A DNA stretch of 64,000 nt, from the NCBI GenBank assembly GCA_020831765.1, contig JAFIFY010000183.1:1-64000 (forward strand), read 5' to 3'. Of the stretch, positions 6,960 through 17,722 are shown piece after piece. Within the stretch, counting starts at the first letter, position 1; every line of letters begins with the position of its first letter. Under the pieces are notes generated by a model. That model did not search any database and was not told the origin of the DNA. It worked only from the letters and a program-made list of their open reading frames with translations. This DNA comes from Phycisphaeraceae bacterium (lineage in GTDB: Bacteria > Planctomycetota > Phycisphaerae > Phycisphaerales > Phycisphaeraceae). The position numbers and the translations under genes are program-made.

Positions 6960-7571
6960 ATGCTTTTGAGAATCATCGCCGGACGCTTTCGATCGCGCAA
7001 GCTGCTGGGACCGGCGGATGAGGGGCCGACCCGGCCCATCACCGATCGGATCAAGGAGTCGATCTTCAACCGGCTGATGACGCGCGGCCTGCCGGGCGAT
7101 GGTCCGGTGCTGGATGTCTTCGCGGGCATCGGCAGTTTCGGGCTTGAAGCGATGTCACGCGGGGCCGAACAATGCACCTTCATCGAGCGCGATACCGAAG
7201 CCCGTCGCCGATTGTCGGCCAATATCCGAACGCTCGGGCTTGAGGAGCACTGCCGGGTGCTGAACATCGATGCCCTGACGCCTTCCTGGATAAAGCACCT
7301 GGAGCAGGCCCCGTTTCAGCTTGGCTTCCTCGACCCGCCCTACGACCTGATGCGGCAGGCCGAGATGCGCCAGCGCATCCTCATGCAGCTTCCAGCGCTC
7401 TATGAACTGTTCGTGCCGGGTAGTGCTGTGATCCTGCGGGCGACGCGCGATATCGGAGAGATCGAGCCCGGCCCATGGCTGATCGAAGATGACTTCAACG
7501 CCGGAAAAATGCGCATCTGGATGCTCTATCGTGAAGATGAAGATGACGCCGAACTTTCAACCCAGGCCTGA
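6960..7571 (+). CDS. rsmD: 16S rRNA (guanine(966)-N(2))-methyltransferase RsmD
   Basis: A 203-residue methyltransferase that modifies G966 of 16S rRNA using S-adenosylmethionine. The family start RIIAGRFRSRKL is at residues 4-15, followed by RPITDRIKESIFN. The SAM-binding motif VLDVFAGIGSFGLEAMSRGA is at about 49-68, and the catalytic DPPY-type motif FLDPPYDL at about 123-130. The length is normal. The ATG at 6960 gives the canonical N-terminus; the open frame from 6882 would add an unlikely leader. A short lipoprotein gene follows closely on the same strand. Confidence 0.93.
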   Translation: MLLRIIAGRFRSRKLLGPADEGPTRPITDRIKESIFNRLMTRGLPGDGPVLDVFAGIGSFGLEAMSRGAEQCTFIERDTEARRRLSANIRTLGLEEHCRVLNIDALTPSWIKHLEQAPFQLGFLDPPYDLMRQAEMRQRILMQLPALYELFVPGSAVILRATRDIGEIEPGPWLIEDDFNAGKMRIWMLYREDEDDAELSTQA

Positions 7572-7578
7572 TCGACGC

Positions 7579-8145
7579 ATGAGCCGCGCGGCCGTGCCGT
7601 GCATCATGCTTCTGGTCCTCGGTCTGACCGGTTGCGCCACCGGCCCGGCATGGGTTGATCGGGAACCGGGGCATCGATATCGCCACACAACCCTTGAGCA
7701 GGAAGCCGGATGGTCCGCCAGCGAAGAGCGCACCGAAGCGGAGTATGCGCGGCTGCCGACTTCGATCGCCCGCGCTGTGCGGCAAATGGAATGGGGCCTG
7801 CTGCGAATCGATGGCTGGGAGAAGAACCCGACGCTCGACCCGCTGCCCGAAACCGGCGTCTTCCGCGCCTGGGCGCTGACCCCCGAAGGCCGCCGCGTCA
7901 CCATCCTGGCCGGACCGCCCGAGAACCTGGATGTCGCCCAGGATCTGGCCCAACCGACGGATTCAAACAAGGGCCAGATCGCCATCACCGCCCGCGTCGG
8001 CCATTTCGGCGACCAGGAACTGGAGCGGCGATTCCTCCAAGCGCTTGAGGCCGAGCTGCACACCCGCGATCAACCCCCGCGATTCCGCCTCTTCCTTCTG
8101 CCCCGCATGTTGACCGACCGGGTGCTTGAGTTGCTGGACCCTTGA
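7579..8145 (+). CDS. Predicted lipoprotein of unknown function
   Basis: A 188-residue protein with a lipoprotein signal (MSRAAVPCIMLLVLGLTGC, lipobox LTGC), so it should be anchored at an outer envelope membrane. The mature part is acidic and Arg-rich; I do not recognise the family. DQELERRFLQALEAEL near residues 145-160 is a predicted helix. An alternative ATG at 7543 would overlap the end of rsmD and add 12 residues. The 7579 start gives a cleaner signal peptide but has only a weak ribosome site. Co-transcription with rsmD is likely because the gap is only 7 bases. Confidence 0.65.
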   Translation: MSRAAVPCIMLLVLGLTGCATGPAWVDREPGHRYRHTTLEQEAGWSASEERTEAEYARLPTSIARAVRQMEWGLLRIDGWEKNPTLDPLPETGVFRAWALTPEGRRVTILAGPPENLDVAQDLAQPTDSNKGQIAITARVGHFGDQELERRFLQALEAELHTRDQPPRFRLFLLPRMLTDRVLELLDP

Positions 8146-8324
8146 ACCCGGGGCCGAGCGGCGCATTGAATCGTCCCCAGCTTGACCCACTGATTTTTGT
8201 TCGTAAAATGTTCGGCATTGGGGCGATGCGGCGTTGACACGGTTTTCAGGCACGATTCCCCGGGCTGGTCCGGCGGGTGTTCCGCCGGTTGGGCTGGGGT
8301 TGAACTTATCGAAGGTGGTGGCAA

Positions 8325-8720
8325 ATGGCGGACGATGTGCTGAGCGTTGGCAGGGAGCTGGTGAAGCTTTGCCAGGAGGGGCGGCATCTTGAGGCGATCG
8401 AACGGTTGTACGACCCGGCGATCGTCAGCACCGAAGTGTGCGGGGATGAAACCATGCCCGCCCGCATGGAGGGCATCGAGGCGATCAAGGGCAAGAATGC
8501 CTGGTTCTTGGAGAATCACGAGATTCACGGCGGGGAGCTTCGCGGGCCGTTTCCCCATGGCCAACAGTTCGCCGTTTATTCGGTCATGGAGGTCACGGCG
8601 AAAGTCGGCCCAATGGCGGGCAAGCGGATGAAGCTTGAAGAGGTGGCGCTTTACACCGTCGCCTCGGGGAAGATCGTCGAAGAGCGATTCTTCTACGACA
8701 TGAGCGACATGGGCGGCTGA
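8325..8720 (+). CDS. NTF2/SnoaL-like family protein
   Basis: A 131-residue protein with the pattern of the SnoaL-like (nuclear transport factor 2) fold. The start has helices LVKLCQEGRHLEAIERLYDP, then STEVCGDETMPARMEGIEAI (45-64) corresponds to the usual G-x-x-A-I segment. Alternating hydrophobic strands follow (FAVYSVMEVTAK, LEEVALYTVASGKIVEERFFYD). Such proteins include isomerases, hydrolases and stress-related binding proteins, so no reaction can be assigned. The ATG has a good AAGGTGG site. It stands alone, between the lipoprotein gene and a convergent aldo/keto reductase. Confidence 0.75.
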   Translation: MADDVLSVGRELVKLCQEGRHLEAIERLYDPAIVSTEVCGDETMPARMEGIEAIKGKNAWFLENHEIHGGELRGPFPHGQQFAVYSVMEVTAKVGPMAGKRMKLEEVALYTVASGKIVEERFFYDMSDMGG

Positions 8721-8845
8721 TCACGGGGAAGCTCAGGGCAGGGTCGCTGTGGTTGATTTGCGCCATGGGCGGCGGAGGGTGTATCAGTGCGGTCCAAGTG
8801 CGCTCGAACGCGGTGTGCGGCTTTCAGCCGGATGTGCTGGGCCGA

Positions 8846-9763
8846 TCAGATGCCCCAGATGCGGTTGAGCAGCGTAACCTGCTCATCGGTGAGCTTGAGT
8901 TCGGCGGCGGCCGCGGAATCTTCGAGGTTGCGGATTCGCCTCGCCCCGGGAATGGGAAAGACCATCGGCCCCTGGGCAAGCTCCCACGCCAGCGCCAGGC
9001 GTTGCGGCGTCACGCCCAGGTCGCCGGCCAGGGCCGCGGCTTCGGCATGCTCGCCGCCCACCGAATCGGCCCGGCCCATGCCACCGAGGGGGCACCAGCA
9101 CAGGAACGCGATATCCCGCTGGCGGGTGTATTCCAGCGTGCCGGCGATGTTGGGATCGAGCTTGGCATCGGCCTCGCTCACCGGCCGCGCTGCGGTCACC
9201 TTGAACGGGCTGAACTCATTCTGCACGCTGACCACCTTGACATAACGCGCGGCTTCCTCGAGTTGATCGACACCGAAGTTGCTCACGCCCACGTGCTCGA
9301 TCTTGCCCTCGCGCTGGAGCTCGGCGAGGGTCGTGAGGCTCTCCTCGATCGGAACCTTCAGGTCGATCCGGTGAAACTGGTACAGGCTGATCCGATCGAT
9401 GCGCAGGTTCTTGAGTGATTGCTCGCACACCGTTCGCAGGTGCGCCGCCGAGCCGTCGCGTTCCCAGCGCCGCTCGGGCCGGATCAACCCGCCCTTGGTG
9501 GCCACGAACATCGCATCACGCTGCCTGGCCGGGAGCAGCGACACCGCTTTGCCGATCAGCCGTTCATTGTGCCCCGCCTCGGAGCTGTCCAGGCAATAGG
9601 AATCGGCCGTATCAATGAGCGTGATACCCAGGTCCACCGCGCGGTGGAGCACGCGGATGGCCTCGTCCTCCGAGGGCCGGTCATCCTTGAGCGAAAGCGG
9701 CATACCCCCATAGCCGATCGCGCTGAGTTGACGACCGGTCGAGCCGAAATTCCGATATTGCAT
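8846..9763 (-). CDS. Aldo/keto reductase
   Basis: A 305-residue TIM-barrel NAD(P)H-dependent oxidoreductase. The start MQYRNFGSTGRQLSAIGYGG is typical. The catalytic tetrad is visible as Asp and Tyr in DTADSYCLDSS (about 50-60), Lys in FVATKGG (about 86-92) and His in LYQFHRID (about 124-131). The cofactor-binding end is FPIPGARRIRNLEDS. The substrate is unknown. The ATG at 9763 gives the family start; the frame extends another 60 codons upstream, but those codons read as non-protein. It is convergent with the NTF2-like gene. Confidence 0.9.
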   Translation of the reverse strand: MQYRNFGSTGRQLSAIGYGGMPLSLKDDRPSEDEAIRVLHRAVDLGITLIDTADSYCLDSSEAGHNERLIGKAVSLLPARQRDAMFVATKGGLIRPERRWERDGSAAHLRTVCEQSLKNLRIDRISLYQFHRIDLKVPIEESLTTLAELQREGKIEHVGVSNFGVDQLEEAARYVKVVSVQNEFSPFKVTAARPVSEADAKLDPNIAGTLEYTRQRDIAFLCWCPLGGMGRADSVGGEHAEAAALAGDLGVTPQRLALAWELAQGPMVFPIPGARRIRNLEDSAAAAELKLTDEQVTLLNRIWGI

Positions 9764-9975
9764 GGCTGTTTCTCCAGTGCGGTTGGCGGCTCGGGCCCGA
9801 TCCCGGTCGGCACCGCATCGAAACGGTAATCTACCCGGGAATCGTGAAATACACCTGACGACCGGCGCGTTCTCAATAAGAACCCGGCGAACACAACGTC
9901 CTGGCCGGGTTTCAAGCTCAACCTGCCGCGCCGCATCTGACAACCCGGCCGAACACCCTCCATCGAGTGCCCATC

Positions 9976-11190
9976 ATGTTACGAACCAAAGCCCTGATCA
10001 TCGCCTGCCTGTTGATCATTCCGGCCCTGGCCCTGACCCTGATCGCCGACCCCGCCGCGCAACCGCTTCGCCAGAACCTTTCCAATGGCGATTCCCTGGA
10101 GATCATCAGGGAAAACCAGGTGCCGCGCCAGGTCATTCAGGGCGGCCGCCTTCGGGCCTACCAGGCCGACTACACCGATGTGGGCGTTCACTTCAAGCCC
10201 GGCCGGGAGATGAAGGTTTCGATGCAGTTGAACGCGGCCAATGCCGTGGCCACCACCATCATGGGTGTGCATGGTCAGGGATCGCATGTCCGCTACTCGG
10301 GCTATTGGCAGGGGGATGCCACCAGCGGCTTTCCCTTCCTGGTGCTCACCGATGGCGGCAGAATGACCTGGGAAGCCGATGCCCGGATCGACTTTGTCAT
10401 GCCCAGCAATTTCTTCACGCGCCAGCTCTGGGTCCACGGCGACGGCACGGGAACCCTGGAACTGGTCGAGGATTTCGTCAGCGATCGCACCCGGGACGGC
10501 ACCGTGGCCGACGGCATGGGCACCATTCGCCTCGGTGGCGCGAATCTGATCACCCATCACTCTCAGTCGCTGCCTTACAACTCGCGTCCCGACGGGCGCG
10601 GCGGCATCTACCACAACGGCCACGTGGTCTTTGAGAACCGGCCCGGCTCGGTCTGGAGCATCCGCACCAACCAGCACATCTACTCGGCACAGATCGATTT
10701 CGATGTGGATGGAACCCTCGATTGCCGCGCTCCCCTGACGCACAACGGGCATCGCCGCGATTGCCTCCAGGTCGGCAACGGCGGCCCCTTCATCTCGACC
10801 GGTGCCTTTAGAACCACCAGCGAGAACGTCACCATCACCAAGACCGGCCCGGCCATGCTCTCGCTGGAGGGTCAGCAGAGCTACTTTCCCGGCTCGAAGC
10901 TGGTGATCGAGGAGGGCCTGGTTCGAATCTACACCGATCCCGGCCTCGGCGCTCGGGTCTCGAACCGAGCCGGCCCGTATCTGCACATTGAAGTCAAGGA
11001 AGGCGGCAAGCTGCACTTTGCAGCGCCCCTGGCGCGGCTGAAGTCCATCGACCTGCACGACGGCGCCCGGATGACCGTCGAGAGGGATTCGATCGTTGAA
11101 ATCTCCGATGCCATCACCGTCCGCAAGGGCGCGACGCTGGTGCTTGAAGGCGGGGAGATCCGCGGCAAAGTCGATCGCCACGACGAGTAA
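9976..11190 (+). CDS. Exported protein with beta-rich repeats, unknown function
   Basis: A 404-residue protein with a signal peptide (ALIIACLLIIPALALTLIA, about 5-23). The rest is rich in short hydrophobic strands, Gly and Asn turns (GTIRLGGANLITHHSQ, GKLHFAAPLARLKSIDLHDG, GATLVLEGGEI), suggesting a beta-helix or beta-solenoid such as those of polysaccharide-binding or autotransporter-like passenger proteins. No catalytic motif is recognised. An in-frame GTG at 9967 is an alternative start. It is divergent from the aldo/keto reductase and followed by sthA on the same strand after 199 bases. Confidence 0.6.
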   Translation: MLRTKALIIACLLIIPALALTLIADPAAQPLRQNLSNGDSLEIIRENQVPRQVIQGGRLRAYQADYTDVGVHFKPGREMKVSMQLNAANAVATTIMGVHGQGSHVRYSGYWQGDATSGFPFLVLTDGGRMTWEADARIDFVMPSNFFTRQLWVHGDGTGTLELVEDFVSDRTRDGTVADGMGTIRLGGANLITHHSQSLPYNSRPDGRGGIYHNGHVVFENRPGSVWSIRTNQHIYSAQIDFDVDGTLDCRAPLTHNGHRRDCLQVGNGGPFISTGAFRTTSENVTITKTGPAMLSLEGQQSYFPGSKLVIEEGLVRIYTDPGLGARVSNRAGPYLHIEVKEGGKLHFAAPLARLKSIDLHDGARMTVERDSIVEISDAITVRKGATLVLEGGEIRGKVDRHDE

Positions 11191-11389
11191 TCGCCCCGGT
11201 CACCGGTGATTGGGATGGATGGGTCCACCGCGGCGGTGCGGGGTTGCCGCACGTCCGAGAACGCTTCACAACCATCCGAAACCGCCTGCCCGCATCGTCC
11301 GCATGGTCGATGAGTGATATGCTTTGCGGGCGATCACCTGTGAGTCCCTCCCATCGCCCGACCTGACTCCAGATGGGAATCGGCGACAC

Positions 11390-12841
11390 ATGAACCATTA
11401 TGACCTTGTAGTGATCGGCACCGGCCCTTCGGGCCAGAAAGCGGCGATTCAGGGTGCCAAGCTCGGCAAGCGCACCGCGATCATCGAAAAAGGCAGCGTC
11501 CTGGGCGGCGCCCAGATCAATACCGGAACCATCCCCTCCAAGGCTCTGCGTGAGGCGGCGATGCACCTGACCGGCACATCGCGCCAGGGCCTGTTCGGCG
11601 AGAGTTACCGCGTCAAGCGAACCGTGACCATCTCGGACCTGGTCGGCGTCGCATCGCAGGTGATCCGCCATGAATGGAACACCATCCGCGATCAGTTCGA
11701 CCGCAACGGCATCGACCTGGTCTGGGGCGAGGCGCGATTCGAGGGGCCCAATCTGCTTCTGGTCGAGCGGCCCGGCGGTTCGGAGATGCTCACGGCCGAT
11801 AAGTTCCTCCTGGGGGTGGGCACACGGCCGGCGAAGCCGGAGAACATCCCCTTCAACGAGGCGTCGGTCTTCACCTCGGACACGATCCTGCAACTTCAGA
11901 ACCTGCCGCGCAGCATGATCGTGGTCGGCGGCGGCGTCATCGGAACCGAATACGCCTGCGTCATGGCCACCCTGGGCGTCCGCGTCACGCTGATCGAAGG
12001 GCGCAACCAATTGCTGGGGTTTCTGGATCAGGAAATCTGCGAGGCATTCCAGTACTTCATGCGCCAGGCCGGCATCACCCTGCGATTGGGCGAGAAGGTT
12101 GAATCGATCCGCCAGATCTCCGCCGAGGATCGCAATGGAAAGGAGTCGGGCAACCCGGCGGTCGAGGCCGTGCTGGAATCGGGCAAGCGCCTTCGGGCGG
12201 AAACGCTGCTCTACGCCGTCGGACGACAGGGTGTCTGCGGCCGGCTCGGCCTGGAAAACGTCGGCGTGAGCTTTGACGACCGCGAGCGGCTGCGCGTCAA
12301 CGAGCATTACCAGACACTGGGGCGTGATGCCGAAGGTCAGGAACGGGTGGTGGAACATGTCTACGCGGCCGGCGATGTGATCGGCTTTCCGGCGCTGGCC
12401 TCGACCAGCATGGAACAGGGCCGCCGCGCGGTCTGCCACGCGTTTGGCCGCTACGAAGGCAACTACAACATCGACCTGTTCCCCTACGGCATCTATGCGG
12501 TTCCCGAGATCAGCATGGTGGGCAAGACCGAGGAGAAACTCACCGAAGAGGGCGTGCCGTACGAGGCGGGCATCGCCAACTATCGCGAATTGGCGCGCGC
12601 ACAGCTACTGGGCGATGACCGGGGCATGCTCAAGCTGCTGATCCATCAGCAGGACCACCGCATCCTCGGCGTCCACGTGATCGGAACCGGCGCCACGGAA
12701 CTGATCCACATCGGCCAGACCGTGATGGCCTTCAACGGGGCCGCCGAGTTCTTCATCAACAACGTTTTCAACTTCCCGACACTGGCCGAGGCGTACAAGG
12801 TGGCGGCTTACAACGGCCTGAACAAGCTGGCGCACGTGTAG
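11390..12841 (+). CDS. sthA: Soluble NAD(P)+ transhydrogenase (SthA-type)
   Basis: A 483-residue FAD flavoprotein of the pyridine nucleotide-disulfide oxidoreductase family, expected to exchange reducing equivalents between NADPH and NAD+. The FAD site is DLVVIGTGPSGQKAA (about 5-19). The active-site region reads GGAQINTGTIPSKALREA, without the CxxxxC disulfide of lipoamide or glutathione reductases, as expected for a transhydrogenase. The NAD(P) motif is VVGGGVIGTEYA (about 182-193), the second FAD motif is YAAGDVIGFP, and the dimerisation domain follows (about 360-483). The ATG at 11390 gives the normal N-terminus. Confidence 0.88.
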   Translation: MNHYDLVVIGTGPSGQKAAIQGAKLGKRTAIIEKGSVLGGAQINTGTIPSKALREAAMHLTGTSRQGLFGESYRVKRTVTISDLVGVASQVIRHEWNTIRDQFDRNGIDLVWGEARFEGPNLLLVERPGGSEMLTADKFLLGVGTRPAKPENIPFNEASVFTSDTILQLQNLPRSMIVVGGGVIGTEYACVMATLGVRVTLIEGRNQLLGFLDQEICEAFQYFMRQAGITLRLGEKVESIRQISAEDRNGKESGNPAVEAVLESGKRLRAETLLYAVGRQGVCGRLGLENVGVSFDDRERLRVNEHYQTLGRDAEGQERVVEHVYAAGDVIGFPALASTSMEQGRRAVCHAFGRYEGNYNIDLFPYGIYAVPEISMVGKTEEKLTEEGVPYEAGIANYRELARAQLLGDDRGMLKLLIHQQDHRILGVHVIGTGATELIHIGQTVMAFNGAAEFFINNVFNFPTLAEAYKVAAYNGLNKLAHV

Positions 12842-12904
12842 TCAAGATCAGAAAAGCGTCCGCCCGAGATGACCGGACCATCCCGCCCGGTTGCGAACAC
12901 CGCC

Positions 12905-13213
12905 CTATCGATGCGCTGCCTCGCGGCCGCTCCCGCCGATGATGCCCAGATCGACCAGCACGGCGACGACCACCAGAACCAGGTAAAACCCGCTGATCGT
13001 GCCCTGCTGATTCATCCCAAAGGCGTAGGCCAGCGTCGTCAGCGGCATGAAGATGAAGCCCAGCACCGGCCAGATCGTGGTCTGGTAAGCGGTGACCAGA
13101 TAGTCGCTGAAGAGAAACAGCAGGATCAGCGCAATACGCGGAAACAGCAGAGCCAGAATGGCGACAAGGCAACCCATGCCCATCAGTATGGGAAAGTTTC
13201 CTCCCCCGGGCAA
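12905..13213 (-). CDS. Small multi-pass membrane protein
   Basis: A 102-residue hydrophobic protein with three or four membrane segments (about 8-25, 27-45, 48-65 and 74-93). The central WPVLGFIFMPLTTLAYAFG is a recurring pattern in small bacterial inner-membrane proteins of unknown function. The best start is a TTG at 13213 preceded by GGTGG; an ATG at 13180, which gives MGMG, is an alternative. It ends convergently with sthA, and its start lies 28 bases after the end of hslU on the same strand, so it may be co-transcribed with hslU. Confidence 0.65.
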   Translation of the reverse strand: MPGGGNFPILMGMGCLVAILALLFPRIALILLFLFSDYLVTAYQTTIWPVLGFIFMPLTTLAYAFGMNQQGTISGFYLVLVVVAVLVDLGIIGGSGREAAHR

Positions 13214-13241
13214 GCCACCAATTAAGAGCCCGGTACCGCCG

Positions 13242-14717
<1,476 letters not shown>

Positions 14718-14894
14718 CGGATCGCACCGGATTTATCGATCGCGCCGCCTGGAACACGCGGGCGTTCGGGGCAACCGGGCTAAACCATGCGCCGCGATCC
14801 GTCGATTTTCCTGAGGAAGCATCTCCAGCGGAGTGCTCCTCAACCATCACGGGCGCTCTGACCGGCGCTCGACTGCAGGAGGTAGGTGAAGACC

Positions 14895-16154
14895 ATGGCC
14901 TGGGGTCTGGGAAAAACCCGATACTCGCCGATCGGTATTGATTTCGGCGTGGACCGTCTGAAGCTGATCCAGATTCTGCCGGGCAATCCCCCGCAGTTGG
15001 TCGCCATGGCCTCGGCGCCGATTCCGCCCGAGTTTCGACAGAACCCGGCCGCCCGTCGAGGCGCTGTCGCCGCGCTGCTCAAGGACCTGGTCAAGCGCGG
15101 CGGGTTCAAGGGCAAGAAAGCCCTCTGCTCCATTTCCTCGCTGTACACCCTCGTCCAGCACGTGCCCATCGGCAAGGCGGAAACCGACGAGGACATTCGC
15201 GAACAGATCGACCTGCACCTGCGCCAGCGGCTCAACGTCGAGCCGTCGCGGATGGTGGTTCGGCACATTCCGATCATGCCCCAGGCTCAGGAAGGCGCTT
15301 CACGCCGCGAGGTGATCTGCATCGCGGTCAACCGCGATGCGGTCATGAACCACCTGGAGATGGCCCACCAGGCCCGCCTGGAGATCGTGGGCATGCATGC
15401 GGAGGTCAACGCCCTGGTCAAGGCGTTCGAGCATCTGTATCGAACCGCCGAGGATCAGCAGAACACCACCATGTTCATCGACATAGGCGCCGCCACGACC
15501 AAGGCCGTGGTCACGCAGGGCAGCCGGGTCGTCTTCGCCCGGATGATCCATTCGGCCGGCGACCATCTGACGCGGGCGCTGGCCCAACGGTTGGGCGTGG
15601 AGTTCGCCGAGGCCCGTCGGCGGCGCATCGAGGGCGAGGAACAGACCCGCGTGGAGCCGGCGGTCACACGCGTACCGACCGTCAAGCCCATGCTGCGCGC
15701 CCCTCAGCGGACCGCCGGCGGCTTCGCCCTGCTGGATTCGCAGATTCCCGACCTCGATGACCTTGAGGAACTGGGCGGGTCGGTCGCGACCAAGGCGATG
15801 GATGAACCGGTGCCGACGGCGAACGAGCCCCCGGCGGAAACACCAATCGATGGCTGTTACAGCGAGCCGATGGAATGCCTGATCGATGAGCTTCAGCTCT
15901 CGGTGCGGTACTACCAGGGCATATTCCCCGGGCGTCCCATCCAGAAACTGGTCTTCCTCGGCGGCGAATCGCATCACACCGAACTGTGCCAGCACATCGC
16001 CCGCAGCCTCCGCATCGGTGCCCAACTCGGCGATCCGCTGGCGCGGCTGACCAAGGACGTCCTGAAGATCAAGTCTGACGATGTCGACCTGCGCAAGCCA
16101 CAGCCCGGCTGGGCGGTCGCGCTGGGTCTTAGCCTCAGCGAGCCGAACCTCTAG
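14895..16154 (+). CDS. pilM: Type IV pilus assembly protein PilM
   Basis: A 419-residue actin-like cytoplasmic protein that links PilN to the pilus motor. The family start IGIDFGVDRLKLIQI is at about 12-26. The phosphate-binding region TTMFIDIGAATTKAVVTQGS is at about 192-211, and LVFLGGESHHTELCQ near the end is the second nucleotide-binding loop. An insertion with low-complexity Pro/Glu residues lies at about 255-320. The ATG at 14895 follows AGGAGGT; a GTG at 14886 is too close to that site. It is the first gene of the pilM-N-O-P-B set, divergent from hslU. Confidence 0.9.
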   Translation: MAWGLGKTRYSPIGIDFGVDRLKLIQILPGNPPQLVAMASAPIPPEFRQNPAARRGAVAALLKDLVKRGGFKGKKALCSISSLYTLVQHVPIGKAETDEDIREQIDLHLRQRLNVEPSRMVVRHIPIMPQAQEGASRREVICIAVNRDAVMNHLEMAHQARLEIVGMHAEVNALVKAFEHLYRTAEDQQNTTMFIDIGAATTKAVVTQGSRVVFARMIHSAGDHLTRALAQRLGVEFAEARRRRIEGEEQTRVEPAVTRVPTVKPMLRAPQRTAGGFALLDSQIPDLDDLEELGGSVATKAMDEPVPTANEPPAETPIDGCYSEPMECLIDELQLSVRYYQGIFPGRPIQKLVFLGGESHHTELCQHIARSLRIGAQLGDPLARLTKDVLKIKSDDVDLRKPQPGWAVALGLSLSEPNL

Positions 16155-16199
16155 CCCGATGGGCAGCCAACCAGGCCCCGCCCCGAACGAGAGTGCATC

Positions 16200-16991
16200 A
16201 TGCCCAGAAACGACGACTTCCTGCCTTCGGAATACATGGAAATTCGCCTGCAGCGAAGGACCAACTTCATCAGCCTGACGCTCTTTGTGATCGTGCTGGG
16301 CGCGGTGGTCTCGGCCTATCTGGTCACCGACCGCCAGAGGACGGCCATCAAGGAACAGCAGCATATCGTCGCTCAGCAGTTCACCCGTGCCGCCGAGCAG
16401 CTCAATGAGCTGGACCGGCTTCAAAGGCACAAGCAGGAAATGCTGCGCAAGGCCGATGTGACCGCGCAGCTCAAGGAGCGGCCCAACCGCACGCTCGTGC
16501 TTTCGGAACTGATCAATCGCATGCCGGCGACGCTCTCGCTGCTGAGCTTCGACATGCAGACCCGCCTCGATCGCCGGGCACAGGCGGCCCGCACCGCGAT
16601 GGAACGCGAGCGACAGCGAACCCAGAACCGCCGCCGGCCGACGGACAACACGCCGTCCGAACCTGAAATCCAGATCGATCCGACCACCGTCGGAATCGAG
16701 CTGGTCGGCGTGGCACCCACCAACGGCGAGTTGTCGGTCTTTCTCTCGACCCTCAAGGATTGCGCGCTGTTCCAGAATGTGAACATGGTCCTGAGCGAGC
16801 AGGTCCAGATCGAGAACCAGAGCATGATCCGGTTCCGCCTCACCATGGAGTTGAACCAGCATGTCAATCTGGCCTCTTACCAGCCGATCCGGATGGAGAG
16901 GAATCTTCGTCAGAACCCGATGTCACCGACGATGCAGTTCGGCGGCGAAGACTTGATGGTGATACCCCAGAATCCCCCTGGAAAAGATTGA
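16200..16991 (+). CDS. pilN: Type IV pilus assembly protein PilN-like
   Basis: A 263-residue bitopic protein. A short cytoplasmic N-terminus (PSEYMEIRLQRRTN), the part that normally binds PilM, is followed by a membrane segment (FISLTLFVIVLGAVVSAYLV, about 23-42). Then come a coiled coil (about 45-95) and a ferredoxin-like periplasmic domain containing LVGVAPTNGELSVFLSTLKD (about 167-186). A charged Arg/Gln insertion lies at about 120-150. The length is above that of enterobacterial PilN. It lies 45 bases after pilM and before pilO, so it belongs to the alignment complex. Confidence 0.82.
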   Translation: MPRNDDFLPSEYMEIRLQRRTNFISLTLFVIVLGAVVSAYLVTDRQRTAIKEQQHIVAQQFTRAAEQLNELDRLQRHKQEMLRKADVTAQLKERPNRTLVLSELINRMPATLSLLSFDMQTRLDRRAQAARTAMERERQRTQNRRRPTDNTPSEPEIQIDPTTVGIELVGVAPTNGELSVFLSTLKDCALFQNVNMVLSEQVQIENQSMIRFRLTMELNQHVNLASYQPIRMERNLRQNPMSPTMQFGGEDLMVIPQNPPGKD

Positions 16992-16994
16992 ACA

Positions 16995-17120
16995 CCGGCT
17001 GAAGCCGGAGAAGGTAGAGCGTAGAGAGTGGAAAGTCGAGAGTAGAGCGTGGAAGTACCCGAACGTCCGATCCCATCTCCACTCCACTTTCTCCTTTCGA
17101 CCCACTAGCCCCGTCGGGGC
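16995..17120. repeat. Purine-rich repeat spacer with hairpins inside the pil operon
   Basis: The 152-base gap between pilN and pilO contains a CCGGC-TGAA-GCCGG hairpin (16995-17008), two copies of GTAGAGCGT flanking GAGAGTGGAAAGTCGAGA, a pyrimidine-rich opposite-strand counterpart (CTCCACTCCACTTTCTCC) and a GCCCC-GTC-GGGGC hairpin near 17108-17120. The composition is unlike coding DNA. It looks like a dispersed intergenic repeat. Confidence 0.55.
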
Positions 17121-17143
17121 TTGCGACTTCAACCACGAGGACC

Positions 17144-17707
17144 ATGACCATGCGACTGGGTATTCGAGAATTGCTCTTCTTCACGATGCTGCTGGCTCTG
17201 CCGGTCGCATCCTACTTCTTCGTGTTCGAGCCGCGCAATCAGGAAATCAACGCGGCGCAGGCGGAGATCACGAACAAGCAGGACAAGCTTCGTCAACTGG
17301 AGCGGGCCACCCGCATCCAGAACGATCTCCAGGCCGAGATCGAGAAGCTGGGCACCGCGATTCAGATTTTCGAGGAGAAGCTTCCCACCCGCGACCGCTT
17401 CGATGTCGTGCTGCACGAGGTCACCGACCTGGCGACCCGGCAGAAACTGACGATGTCGAGGGTTGAACGTCAACGCGTGGAGGTGCTCAATCACTTCACC
17501 GAGGCCCCCATCCGCGTGAGCCTGCGCGGCGATTTCGACGGTTTTTACCGCTTCCTGAGCGATCTGGAACGATTAAGCCGGATTATCCACGTCAAGGACA
17601 TGAAGATCGTCCGCGTCCGGGAGCGGAACCGCGATACCGACCAGATGCAGGCCGATCTTCGATTGAGCATCTTTTATGAGACGTCGGGCGCCGGCTCGAC
17701 ACGGTAA
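17144..17707 (+). CDS. pilO: Type IV pilus assembly protein PilO-like
   Basis: A 187-residue bitopic protein with a membrane segment at about 10-27 (LLFFTMLLALPVASYFFV), a coiled coil at about 32-80 and a periplasmic ferredoxin-like domain containing VSLRGDFDGFYRFLSDLERL (about 126-145), the typical PilO signature. It would heterodimerise with PilN in the inner-membrane alignment complex. The ATG at 17144 follows GAGGA. A second ATG two codons later is possible. The pilP-like gene follows after 15 bases. Confidence 0.87.
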   Translation: MTMRLGIRELLFFTMLLALPVASYFFVFEPRNQEINAAQAEITNKQDKLRQLERATRIQNDLQAEIEKLGTAIQIFEEKLPTRDRFDVVLHEVTDLATRQKLTMSRVERQRVEVLNHFTEAPIRVSLRGDFDGFYRFLSDLERLSRIIHVKDMKIVRVRERNRDTDQMQADLRLSIFYETSGAGSTR

Positions 17708-17722
17708 CCGGAGAGCATTCCG

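Noticed and set aside
11390-12841. Dihydrolipoamide dehydrogenase instead of transhydrogenase
   Set aside because: The redox-active CxxxxC is absent (GGAQINTGTIPSK), which excludes a disulfide reductase.
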